Position numbers and translations under genes: made by a program. The notes under the pieces are model-generated. The model did no database searches and was not told the origin of the DNA. It saw only the letters and a list, made by a program, of their open reading frames with translations. Below, piece by piece: positions 1 through 7,974 of a stretch of 64,000 nt of DNA. This stretch comes from Sphingobacteriaceae bacterium DW12. Its GTDB lineage: Bacteria > Bacteroidota > Bacteroidia > Sphingobacteriales > Sphingobacteriaceae. The DNA is taken from assembly GCA_000783305.1 (NCBI GenBank), contig JROE01000010.1, positions 153,914-217,913 of the forward strand, given 5' to 3'. Within the stretch, counting starts at the first letter, position 1; each line of letters starts with the position of its first letter.

Positions 1-379
1 CCTTCACCAACCCTATGGTTGGCTGAGCAAGCACTTGCCCATTATCAACCTCTAACACCCGTAGAGAGCCCAAGACGACAACAATCAGACACATACCAGC
101 GATTGTCCCCATAATCTTGACGAGATGTGACCGCATAGGCTCCGTTTCCTTATTGAGATTCAAGAGCATCAATACAAAAAGAAACAACACCATAATGGCC
201 CCCATGTAGACGATAAAGTTTACAATGGCCAAGAATTGGGCATTTAATAAAATATAATGTACTGTAAATGTAAAAAAAGTAATAACCAAGTACAGCACAC
301 TATGTACTGGATTCTTTGTGAAAATGGTCATTAACGCAAAGAAAATAGACAAAAAGGCTATAAAATAAAATATCGTCAT
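1..379 (-). CDS. nuoJ: NADH-quinone oxidoreductase subunit J, partial (3' end outside window)
   Basis: Reading the minus strand from an ATG at 379 gives an open frame to the window edge (about 126 residues, beginning MTIFYFIAFLSIFFALMTIF). Its hydrophobic segments and the run ILLNAQFLAIVNFIVYMGAI are typical of NuoJ, a membrane-arm subunit of respiratory complex I. It starts 7 bases after the nuoI stop, the usual gene order. The C-terminus (about 40 residues in family members) is missing because the window begins here. Identification rests on motif recognition plus operon position. Confidence 0.9.
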   Translation of the reverse strand, partial: MTIFYFIAFLSIFFALMTIFTKNPVHSVLYLVITFFTFTVHYILLNAQFLAIVNFIVYMGAIMVLFLFVLMLLNLNKETEPMRSHLVKIMGTIAGMCLIVVVLGSLRVLEVDNGQVLAQPTIGLVK

Positions 380-386
380 CTGCTAA

Positions 387-917
387 TTAGGTTATGCTTT
401 TTGGTGTATTGGATAGCTTTGTTATATCAAATTTAGGTTCCACCAACTTATCTTTGCCGTAGATGAAATCCTTTCGTACATAGTCCGCAGTCACATGAGG
501 ACCGTCCAAGTAAATCGCTTCCTTAGGACATGCCTCCTCACATAATCCGCAAAAAATACACCGGAGCATATTGATTTCATATACTGCAGCATATTTCTCC
601 TCCCTATAAAGCCCTTCTTCTCCTTTTTTTCGTTCTGCCGACGTCATTGTAATGGCCTCCGCTGGACAAGATAGCGCACAAAGACCACATGCCGTGCATC
701 GTTCCCTTCCTTGTTCATCACGTTTCAGAGAGTGCTGTCCTCTAAAATTTTTAGAATAAGGACGAATTTGCTCTGGATATTTAATCGTCGGTATCTTCCT
801 AAAAAAGTGCTTCAATGTAATGGATAGCCCTTTAGCAATAGCAGGGAGATACATGCGCTCCCATATATTCATTGGCTTTTGTTCCAGTACTTTTTTTCTA
901 TTTGATAATGATTGCAT
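387..917 (-). CDS. nuoI: NADH-quinone oxidoreductase subunit I, 2x[4Fe-4S] ferredoxin subunit
   Basis: NuoI carries clusters N6a and N6b that pass electrons toward NuoB. Both motifs are visible: CTACGLCALSCP and CIFCGLCEEACP, each CxxCxxCxxxCP. The frame is open to a GTG at 938, but I prefer the ATG at 917 (MQSLSNRK...), preceded by a purine-rich AAAAGAAGAAGC and consistent with the usual length of about 176 residues. It sits between nuoH and nuoJ in the canonical order. The N-terminal region WERMYLPAIAKGLSITLKHF is the amphipathic/membrane-associated helix expected for the family. Confidence 0.95.
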   Translation of the reverse strand: MQSLSNRKKVLEQKPMNIWERMYLPAIAKGLSITLKHFFRKIPTIKYPEQIRPYSKNFRGQHSLKRDEQGRERCTACGLCALSCPAEAITMTSAERKKGEEGLYREEKYAAVYEINMLRCIFCGLCEEACPKEAIYLDGPHVTADYVRKDFIYGKDKLVEPKFDITKLSNTPKSIT

Positions 918-994
918 AGCTTCTTCTTTTATTGTCACGTCGTGCGCTTGTTACCTTTCTGCTCTCTTCACTTAATAACGTTAACTCCATACCC

Positions 995-2035
995 CTAGCT
1001 CCACCACGTATCTTTTGCAATAGTGATAATACCTGTCAACACAATGTTGGCTATAGCCAATGGAATCAATACTTTCCAACCCAGATTCATCAATTGATCA
1101 TAGCGAAAGCGCGGCAATGTCCAACGTATCCACATAAAGAAAAAGATGAATGCAAATATCTTGATAAAGAATACAATCACCCCGATGATAGTAATCCAAT
1201 TTTGTGAAAGTCCAAGGTCATCCATAAATGGAAAATTATACCCACCGAAGTACAACGATGCCATCAATGCAGAAGACACAAACATATTGATATACTCAGA
1301 GAACATATATAGTCCAAGCTTCATAGATGAGTATTCCGTATGATATCCCCCGACCAATTCGGTCTCACATTCTGGCAAATCAAATGGCACTCGATTACAT
1401 TCCGCAAACGAGCATACCATAAACAATAAGAAGCCCAGTGGTTGTACCCAAATGTTCCAATTGACAAAGCCGTGCTGTTGCGCAACGATATCACCCAATT
1501 TAAGCGACCCAGTGACCATCAGTAGTGCAATTAGCGACAAACCTAACGCGAGTTCATAACTAATACTCTGTGATGCGGCACGAATAGCTCCCATTAGGGA
1601 AAATTTATTGTTTGAAGCCCAGCCTCCCAACATAATACCGTAGACCCCCAACGCCACCACTCCAAAGATATAAAGCACCCCAACATTAATATCGGCGACT
1701 TGTAGTATAATCGCCCTATCTCCGATTGTTAATGTTTGTCCCCAAGGAATTACTGCTGACGTAATACAAGCCGTGATAATAGCGATAGTAGGACCTAGGA
1801 TAAAAAGCGTCTTATGTGCTCCCGCAGGAATAATTTCTTCTTTGAAGAAAAACTTACCGCCATCACACAATGGTTGAAGTAAGCCGTATAGACCCGCTCG
1901 GTCAGGGCCATAACGGTCTTGCATAAATCCGGCAACTTTTCGCTCCGCCAATGTTGAATACATCGCAATCACAAGCGTGACAACGAAAATAATAACAACT
2001 AAAACTGATTTTTCTATAATGAAAGCTGTTTCCAT
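995..2035 (-). CDS. nuoH: NADH-quinone oxidoreductase subunit H
   Basis: A 346-residue polytopic membrane protein, full length for NuoH, which lies at the junction of the peripheral and membrane arms and helps form the quinone chamber. Family signatures seen are AERKVAGFMQDRYGPDRAGLYGLLQPLCDGGKFFFKE-type N-terminal sequence and the acidic loop NRVPFDLPECETELVGGYHTEYSS. About eight hydrophobic segments are visible. It follows nuoG by 14 bases and precedes nuoI, so it is co-transcribed in the complex I operon. Confidence 0.97.
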   Translation of the reverse strand: METAFIIEKSVLVVIIFVVTLVIAMYSTLAERKVAGFMQDRYGPDRAGLYGLLQPLCDGGKFFFKEEIIPAGAHKTLFILGPTIAIITACITSAVIPWGQTLTIGDRAIILQVADINVGVLYIFGVVALGVYGIMLGGWASNNKFSLMGAIRAASQSISYELALGLSLIALLMVTGSLKLGDIVAQQHGFVNWNIWVQPLGFLLFMVCSFAECNRVPFDLPECETELVGGYHTEYSSMKLGLYMFSEYINMFVSSALMASLYFGGYNFPFMDDLGLSQNWITIIGVIVFFIKIFAFIFFFMWIRWTLPRFRYDQLMNLGWKVLIPLAIANIVLTGIITIAKDTWWS

Positions 2036-2049
2036 GCTTATATCTTATA

Positions 2050-3063
2050 CTATTTTAATCTTTCTGTACGCGCCAATTGTTCTTGATTGGCTTCCTGCAA
2101 TTCCAAATCTTCCTTAATAACTGCTGGAGGATTGAAATCCAGGTAGTGATTCGCGCCAATGACCGAATCTTTATCGATCAAAGTTGGCTCATCCAATACC
2201 CAATCATCTGTATGTTTCTTATCGAATCGGCAAGTATTACAAATGAATTCCTCCACCTCTCCGTATTCGTCTTTACGAGCTGTTACACGCAATACTTCAG
2301 TCCCCTTATACCATAAAGTGACCTTACCTGCGCAGGTAGGACAATCCCGATGAGCATCTACAGGTTTAGTGAACCACACTCGATTCTTGAATCTGAATGT
2401 TTTATCAGTCAATGCACCGACCGGACAAACGTCAATCACGTTTCCTGAAAAATCATTATCCACAGCCTTTTGTATATATGTGGAAATCTCTGCATGATCG
2501 CCTCTGTTTACGATACCGTGAACACGTTTTTCAGTAAGTTGATCGGCAACGAATACACAGCGATAACACAATATACAACGGTTCATATGCAACTGTATCT
2601 TATCGCCAATATCAATCCGTTCGAATGTACGTCGCTCAAACTCGTACCGCGTAGCCTCACTCCCATGTTCGTATCCCAAATCTTGAAGTTTACATTCTCC
2701 CGCCTGATCACAAATTGGGCAATCCAGCGGATGATTGATCAAGAGCATCTCCACGACACCCTTACGTGCCTCTACAACCTCTGGGGAAGTAATATTCAAC
2801 ACCTCCATCCCATCCATGACTGTCGTCCGACAAGATGCAACAAGCTTAGGCATCGGACGAGGGTCCTTCTCGGAGCCCTTACTGACTTTTACAAGACAGG
2901 TTCGGCATTTCCCCCCAGAACCCTCTAACTTGGAATAATAGCACATCGCTGGAGGAACAATATCTCCACCAATTTGACGGGCAGCATTCAAAATTGTCGT
3001 TCCTGGAACTACTTCTACAGGAATCCCATCTATGCTTACCTTGATTTTTACATCCTCTGCCAT
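2050..3063 (-). CDS. nuoG: Short NuoG-type iron-sulfur subunit of complex I
   Basis: This 337-residue protein carries the N-terminal iron-sulfur part of NuoG. A [2Fe-2S] ferredoxin domain (CYYSKLEGSGGKCRTC plus a following Cys) is followed by the HxxxC-type N5 motif HPLDCPICDQAGECKLQDLG and the ferredoxin-like CILCYRC / CPVGAL region, then a four-Cys stretch (CPTC...CNTC). The long molybdopterin-oxidoreductase-like C-terminal domain of the roughly 900-residue E. coli protein is absent. The gene ends cleanly and nuoH follows in 14 bases, so this is a naturally short form, as known in Bacteroidota, and not a broken gene. It passes electrons from NuoF/NuoE towards NuoI. Confidence 0.92.
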   Translation of the reverse strand: MAEDVKIKVSIDGIPVEVVPGTTILNAARQIGGDIVPPAMCYYSKLEGSGGKCRTCLVKVSKGSEKDPRPMPKLVASCRTTVMDGMEVLNITSPEVVEARKGVVEMLLINHPLDCPICDQAGECKLQDLGYEHGSEATRYEFERRTFERIDIGDKIQLHMNRCILCYRCVFVADQLTEKRVHGIVNRGDHAEISTYIQKAVDNDFSGNVIDVCPVGALTDKTFRFKNRVWFTKPVDAHRDCPTCAGKVTLWYKGTEVLRVTARKDEYGEVEEFICNTCRFDKKHTDDWVLDEPTLIDKDSVIGANHYLDFNPPAVIKEDLELQEANQEQLARTERLK

Positions 3064-3090
3064 TTTTCTACTCTCTTTTTAGTACGTTAA

Positions 3091-4443
3091 TTAAACAACC
3101 GGTGCCAATGGATCCGCATAATGTGCAAGACCGAAGTTACGGCTTAATGCTTCATTGGGATGGGTGATGTGCCATTCAAATTCATCCCTAAAATGTCTTA
3201 TTGCAGCTGCTACTGGCCATGCGGCGGCATCTCCCAAAGGACAGATGGTATTTCCTTCAATCTTACGCTGTATATCCCAAAGCAAATCTACGTCCTCCAT
3301 CGAACCCTTTCCAGATTCAATCTTATGGAGGACTTTTTCCATCCATCCAGTCCCCTCCCGACATGGAGAACATTGTCCACAGCTCTCATGATGATAAAAC
3401 CGCGTGAAATTCCACGTATTCCGAACAATACATTGATCTTCATCAAAGGCAACGAACCCACCCGACCCCAGCATTGTTCCAGTGGCAAAACCACCATCCG
3501 CAAGCGATTCATATGTCATCAGGCGACTTGCACCATTGATGGTCTTCGTAATCAAATTGGCAGGTAGGATAGGAACAGATGATCCCCCGGCAACTACCGC
3601 TTTTAATTTCTTTCCGTTCGCTATTCCGCCGCAATATTCATCTGAATATATAAATTCCTCTACAGGAAGTCCCAATTCAATTTCATAAACACCTGGCTTT
3701 GCCAAATTCCCACCTGCCGAAATCAGTTTTGTACCGGTACTCCGGTCAATACCAATCTTAGCGTATTCTTCACCTCCGTCATTAATGATAGGTACTGTCG
3801 CAGCAATGGATTCCACATTATTCACGACTGTAGGACAGCCGTACAATCCTGCAACGGCAGGAAAGGGAGGTTTAATCCGCGGATTACCTCGTTTTCCTTC
3901 CAAAGACTCTAACAACGCGGTCTCTTCGCCACAGATGTAGGCTCCCCCTCCGGGTTGAACGTAAATCTCGAGATCATACCCAGTTCCCATAATATTCTTG
4001 CCTAAAAAGCCAGCATGCTTGGCTTCTAAGATAGCCTTCTCCAAAATGCGAATTTGTGGCATCATCTCACCCCGAACATAAATATAGGAGGTATGGGCAC
4101 CTAAAGCATAGCTAGACACAATCATTCCCTCAATTAAGGCATGGGGAATATGTGTCATCAAGAAACGGTCTTTAAACGTACCAGGCTCAGATTCGTCTGC
4201 ATTACACACCAAGTAACGAGATACACCTTCTGGTTTAGCCAGAAAACTCCATTTCATCCCAGTGGGGAAACCTGCTCCACCCCTTCCGCGGAGACCTGAT
4301 TTTTTCACTTCCTCGACGACATCATCGGGAGACATGGTCTTCAACGCCTTTTCTACCGCACGGTAACCTCCGCGTTCACGATAGACATCGTAGGTGTTGA
4401 TTCCCGGAACATTGATATGTGTTAGTAATAACTTACGGGCCAT
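3091..4443 (-). CDS. nuoF: NADH-quinone oxidoreductase subunit F (NADH/FMN site)
   Basis: NuoF binds NADH, FMN and cluster N3 in the peripheral arm. The 450 residues contain the glycine-rich LRGRGGAGFPTGMKWSF motif near residue 50, the FMN/NADH site GGGAYICGEETALLESLEG near residue 170, and the C-terminal N3 ligands ESCGQCSPCREG with a later ICPLGDA Cys. Length and motif order are normal. It lies 24 bases after nuoE and 27 bases before nuoG. Although NuoG is short in this operon, the electron-input subunits E and F are both complete, so the enzyme may well retain an NADH dehydrogenase module. Confidence 0.97.
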   Translation of the reverse strand: MARKLLLTHINVPGINTYDVYRERGGYRAVEKALKTMSPDDVVEEVKKSGLRGRGGAGFPTGMKWSFLAKPEGVSRYLVCNADESEPGTFKDRFLMTHIPHALIEGMIVSSYALGAHTSYIYVRGEMMPQIRILEKAILEAKHAGFLGKNIMGTGYDLEIYVQPGGGAYICGEETALLESLEGKRGNPRIKPPFPAVAGLYGCPTVVNNVESIAATVPIINDGGEEYAKIGIDRSTGTKLISAGGNLAKPGVYEIELGLPVEEFIYSDEYCGGIANGKKLKAVVAGGSSVPILPANLITKTINGASRLMTYESLADGGFATGTMLGSGGFVAFDEDQCIVRNTWNFTRFYHHESCGQCSPCREGTGWMEKVLHKIESGKGSMEDVDLLWDIQRKIEGNTICPLGDAAAWPVAAAIRHFRDEFEWHITHPNEALSRNFGLAHYADPLAPVV

Positions 4444-4467
4444 TTTTTATTCTTCTTGCAAGGTGAT

Positions 4468-4983
4468 TTACTGTTTTTCTCGGAGATCCTGTATGAGTCG
4501 GTCCACACTTTCCTCGGTCAGGTTCTCATAAAATGTATACTCGGGTCCAATCTGCAATACAGGGCCATAGCCACAGGCAGCCACGCACTCGACTCCTCTC
4601 CAAGAGAAAAGACCGTCGGCGGTCACTTCTCCCTCTTTGACGCCCAATTTATTTTCAATATGTGTCATGATTCTCTCTGCTCCAACTAGACAGCATGGTC
4701 CGGTGCGACACACCTCCAACACATACTTCCCTTTGGGTGCTAAAAAATACATGGTATAAAAAGAAGCGACCTCATACACCTCTATGGGTTGAATGTCAAG
4801 GTAAGCGGCAACCTTATCCATCGCTTCTACACTTAGCCAGCCAAACTCGGCTTGCACTAGGTGTAAGATGGGCAATAGGGCCGATTTTTGCCTTCCTTCT
4901 GGATATCTTGATACCACTTCCGCAAACTTTTGTAAAAGCTCGGAAGAAAACTCTACGGGTTGACTGTCTCTTACACTAAGCAT
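4468..4983 (-). CDS. nuoE: NADH-quinone oxidoreductase subunit E, [2Fe-2S] thioredoxin-like
   Basis: A 171-residue thioredoxin-like ferredoxin carrying cluster N1a and partnering NuoF. The four ligands are visible as CRTGPC (CxxxxC) and CVAAC (CxxxC). The N-terminal helical region contains KSALLPILHLVQAEFGWLS, typical of the family. Its start overlaps the nuoD stop by 8 bases, indicating translational coupling. The ATG at 4983 gives the expected length. Confidence 0.96.
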   Translation of the reverse strand: MLSVRDSQPVEFSSELLQKFAEVVSRYPEGRQKSALLPILHLVQAEFGWLSVEAMDKVAAYLDIQPIEVYEVASFYTMYFLAPKGKYVLEVCRTGPCCLVGAERIMTHIENKLGVKEGEVTADGLFSWRGVECVAACGYGPVLQIGPEYTFYENLTEESVDRLIQDLREKQ

Positions 4984-6211
4984 CTAACTCTCCTGCAATA
5001 ACGTTTAAACTACTCATATTAATAATCGCATCAGATAGCAACATTCCACTGCTCATGGGTGCAAACATCTGATAATTGATAAATGACGGTCTTCTAAAAT
5101 GTAAACGGTAAGGCGTGCGCCCTCCGTCATGGATGAGATAGAAACCCAATTCACCATTCCCCCCCTCGACGGCGTGATACACTTCGGATTTAGGGGTATC
5201 CCACTCACCCATCACAATCTTAAAATGATAGATAAGTGCTTCCATATTCGTATAGACCTGCTCTTTCGGCGGGAGGTAAAACTCAGGAACATCCGCATGG
5301 AATACACCCGCAGGCTCCTTCGCTATTTTGTTGAGCGCCTGCTCTATAATACGCATAGATTGCCACATTTCTGCATTACGCACCATGAAACGGTCGTACA
5401 CATCCCCAGTAGTGCCTACAGGTATTTCAAAGTCGAACTCCTCGTAAGAGCAATAGGGTTCCTGCGCCCGCATGTCGTAATCAACACCCGTAGCTCGCAG
5501 TATAGGTCCAGACCAACTATAGCTCAATGCTTGCTCTGGGGTGACAGCAGCTACACCCGAGGTACGCTCTATAAAAATTCTATTACGGACAAATAATTCT
5601 TCAAATTCTTTCAACACGGGAGGAAACCGCTCTAAGAACTCTCGAATCTTAGCAAATGCAATCTCATTAAAATCTCGCTCAAAACCGCCGATACGACCGA
5701 TATTGGTCGTTAAACGGGCACCACATATTTCTTCAAAGATTTCATAGATGAATTCCCGCTCTTGCATGACATATAGGAAACCCGAAAAAGCTCCTGTATC
5801 CACTCCTAAGATACCATTACAGATAATGTGATCAGCGATTCGTGCCAGTTCCATTACGATGACGCGCATGTACTGCACGCGCTTTGGAACCTCAATTTCC
5901 AAGAGCTTTTCAACAGTCATGTGCCACCCCATATTGTTAATCGGAGAAGAACAATAGTTTAGACGGTCAGTAAGCGTGGTAATTTGATAAAACGGACGAT
6001 GCTCTGCAATTTTCTCGAATGCACGATGGATATAACCAATGGTAGAAACTCCACTAACGATACGCTCCCCATCAATCTGTATGACATTTTGAAAAACACC
6101 ATGCGTAGCGGGGTGCGTAGGTCCAAGATTTAGGGTTATCAGTTCATCCTGCGGATCATTATCCGAAAAAACAGGCTTATTTGGGGTTATCTTGGTTATG
6201 AAATCGCTCAT
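4976..6211 (-). CDS. nuoD: NADH-quinone oxidoreductase subunit D (49 kDa)
   Basis: NuoD forms the quinone-reduction cavity with NuoB. The 411-residue protein has LGPTHPATHGVFQ near the N-terminus, the YIHRAFEKIAEHRPFYQ segment and DRLNYCSSPINNMGW, all family hallmarks, and the C-terminal R-x-x-FRRPSFINYQMF stretch. It is separate from NuoC (no NuoCD fusion as in E. coli). It overlaps nuoE by 8 bases and follows nuoC by 12 bases. Confidence 0.97.
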   Translation of the reverse strand: MSDFITKITPNKPVFSDNDPQDELITLNLGPTHPATHGVFQNVIQIDGERIVSGVSTIGYIHRAFEKIAEHRPFYQITTLTDRLNYCSSPINNMGWHMTVEKLLEIEVPKRVQYMRVIVMELARIADHIICNGILGVDTGAFSGFLYVMQEREFIYEIFEEICGARLTTNIGRIGGFERDFNEIAFAKIREFLERFPPVLKEFEELFVRNRIFIERTSGVAAVTPEQALSYSWSGPILRATGVDYDMRAQEPYCSYEEFDFEIPVGTTGDVYDRFMVRNAEMWQSMRIIEQALNKIAKEPAGVFHADVPEFYLPPKEQVYTNMEALIYHFKIVMGEWDTPKSEVYHAVEGGNGELGFYLIHDGGRTPYRLHFRRPSFINYQMFAPMSSGMLLSDAIINMSSLNVIAGELDA

Positions 6212-6223
6212 CTTAAATATTAG

Positions 6224-6727
6224 TTATCGGCCAAAATAAAGGTCTTTTTTATCGATACGGTTTGGATCTTCCAGTGGATATTCCCTACGCATGGGGAACA
6301 CTTCCATATCATCCACATTTAAAATCCGACGAAGATCGGGATGTCCTTCAAATTGAATCCCAAAGAAATCATATGTTTCTCTTTCCATCCAATTCGCCCC
6401 GTTCCAAAGGACAGTAGCCGAAGGGATAGTGGGCGTCTCGCCACCTATAAAAACCTTGATTCGGATACGGACGTTGTGCACAAGGCTATGTACATGATAA
6501 ACTATAGCAAAAGGCAATTCCTGATTTGGATAGTGCACTGCGGTGATATCGGTCAAGTAAGTAAACTGTAAGAGGGTATCGTCCTTGAGAAAAGACAACA
6601 CATCCAAGATATGCTCTTTAGCTGTATGGAGGGTTAAAAGTCCATAGGGTTCCGATGCATTTTTGAGCTTGTCTCCAAACTGCGTCTGCAATCGCTCCCA
6701 TAATTGTATATTAGTCAACTTATCCAT
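6224..6727 (-). CDS. nuoC: NADH-quinone oxidoreductase subunit C (30 kDa)
   Basis: A 167-residue hydrophilic subunit that packs against NuoD. The C-terminal signature RETYDFFGIQFEGHPDLRRI followed by REYPLEDPN is diagnostic of the 30 kDa subunit family. It begins inside the end of nuoB (8-base overlap), so translation is probably coupled. Length is normal for an unfused NuoC. Confidence 0.96.
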   Translation of the reverse strand: MDKLTNIQLWERLQTQFGDKLKNASEPYGLLTLHTAKEHILDVLSFLKDDTLLQFTYLTDITAVHYPNQELPFAIVYHVHSLVHNVRIRIKVFIGGETPTIPSATVLWNGANWMERETYDFFGIQFEGHPDLRRILNVDDMEVFPMRREYPLEDPNRIDKKDLYFGR

Positions 6728-7274
6728 TATCTGTAACTATTCCGTACCGCTCTAACAGGGCTTTATATTCAGGTGTATTTCTTCTATTGAGGGATTCATT
6801 CTTGACAATGTCCTGAAGACGCATCACGCCATCTAAAATAGCTTCGGGCCTAGGAGGACAACCAGGGACATAGACATCAACAGGGATAATTTCATCTATA
6901 CCTTGAAGCACTGAATAGGTATCAAAAATCCCCCCACTAGAGGCACACGCACCTACTGCAATCACCCACCGTGGCTCAGCCATCTGTATATATACCTGCT
7001 TCAATACCGGTGCCATCTTTTTGGCGATAGTACCCATTACCAACAACATATCTGCTTGCCTAGGCGAGAAACTAGGCCGTTCGGCACCAAATCGCGCCAA
7101 ATCATAGGTCGAACCCATTGTCGCCATAAACTCAATACCACAGCATGACGTTGCAAAGGGTAATGGCCACAATGAATTTGCTCGAGCCAACCCAATCGCT
7201 TTATCTAAAGTAGTCGCAAAAAATCCGGATCCTTCTACTCCCGGGGGAGCCTCAGCCAACTTGACATTACTCAT
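6720..7274 (-). CDS. nuoB: NADH-quinone oxidoreductase subunit B (PSST, cluster N2)
   Basis: NuoB carries the terminal cluster N2 that reduces quinone. The 184-residue protein has the vicinal cysteines in FATSCCGIEFMA near residue 43, then VGACASSGG and PGCPPRPEA, which supply the remaining ligands. It also has RFGAERPSFSPRQADMLLVMG, typical of the family. A 109-base spacer separates it from nuoA, longer than elsewhere in the operon, but I see no terminator in it. Confidence 0.97.
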   Translation of the reverse strand: MSNVKLAEAPPGVEGSGFFATTLDKAIGLARANSLWPLPFATSCCGIEFMATMGSTYDLARFGAERPSFSPRQADMLLVMGTIAKKMAPVLKQVYIQMAEPRWVIAVGACASSGGIFDTYSVLQGIDEIIPVDVYVPGCPPRPEAILDGVMRLQDIVKNESLNRRNTPEYKALLERYGIVTDNG

Positions 7275-7383
7275 GATTTAGTCCTTATTGTTTATATTGA
7301 TGTATTCTACATACTAAGAATACTCCTTAAAAATACTGTTATTTCCTGTCGTTATTACCGCAAAAAAACTATTTAGAATTATT

Positions 7384-7764
7384 CTAATCCCAATCCAGTG
7401 CCTTCTTCTTGATAATGTAAATGAAGCCCAAAAGCAATATGCCCATGAAAACAAACATCTCTATTAATCCTTGCATCCCAAAATCCCTAAAATTGACAGC
7501 CCAAGGGTACATAAAGATGACTTCGATATCAAAAATCACGAACAAGATTGCCACAACGAAGTACTTAATCGAAAAAGGTTGACGTGCATTTCCCTTGACC
7601 TCGACTCCCGACTCAAATGAAGAGAGCTTATTTTCGGTCTTAACTTTAGGTCCAATCATGTGTGTGATGATAATGGTACCAACACCAAATCCCACTGCCA
7701 CAATAAGTTGGATCAATATGGGTAAATAGTCAATCGGAGCATTTGCGAGGTTTACAGTTTCCAT
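7384..7764 (-). CDS. nuoA: NADH-quinone oxidoreductase subunit A
   Basis: A 126-residue small membrane subunit with three hydrophobic segments. The signature FSIKYFVVAILFVIFDIEVIF, including the conserved FDIEV acidic motif, and the preceding FESGVEVKGNARQPF identify NuoA. It is the first gene of the complex I operon in this orientation. The 210-base region upstream separates it from the TPR gene, whose terminator lies at 7925-7951, so the nuo operon should begin with a promoter between 7765 and about 7900. I could not place a convincing TAnnTTTG box there. Confidence 0.95.
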   Translation of the reverse strand: METVNLANAPIDYLPILIQLIVAVGFGVGTIIITHMIGPKVKTENKLSSFESGVEVKGNARQPFSIKYFVVAILFVIFDIEVIFMYPWAVNFRDFGMQGLIEMFVFMGILLLGFIYIIKKKALDWD

Positions 7765-7924
7765 TCGTTTATTTTTGGTTATTTACGCCCTAAACTTAAG
7801 CATTTATCCGCTAAAATACAAGGCTGTAGCAGTCTCAGTGATGTATTATCTACACTTACCCAAGACACAGATGCGCAAGGGCATCATCGCGACATTTACG
7901 CATTCAAATTTTTACACAAAAAAA

Positions 7925-7951
7925 AGACGGCCGATAAAAAATCGGCCGTCT
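7925..7951 (-). terminator. Rho-independent terminator of the TPR/tonB cluster
   Basis: A perfect 11-bp stem (AGACGGCCGAT / ATCGGCCGTCT) with an A5 loop. Read on the minus strand it is followed by a T-rich run (complement of the A run at 7917-7924). It lies 24 bases downstream of the TPR gene stop and separates that cluster from nuoA. Confidence 0.85.
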
Positions 7952-7974
7952 CTATCAATATGATTTTGTAAGAA

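Noticed and set aside
2050..3063. Frameshifted or truncated nuoG pseudogene
   Set aside because: The frame ends in a normal stop 14 bases from nuoH, all metal ligands are intact, and short NuoG forms are known in this phylum.
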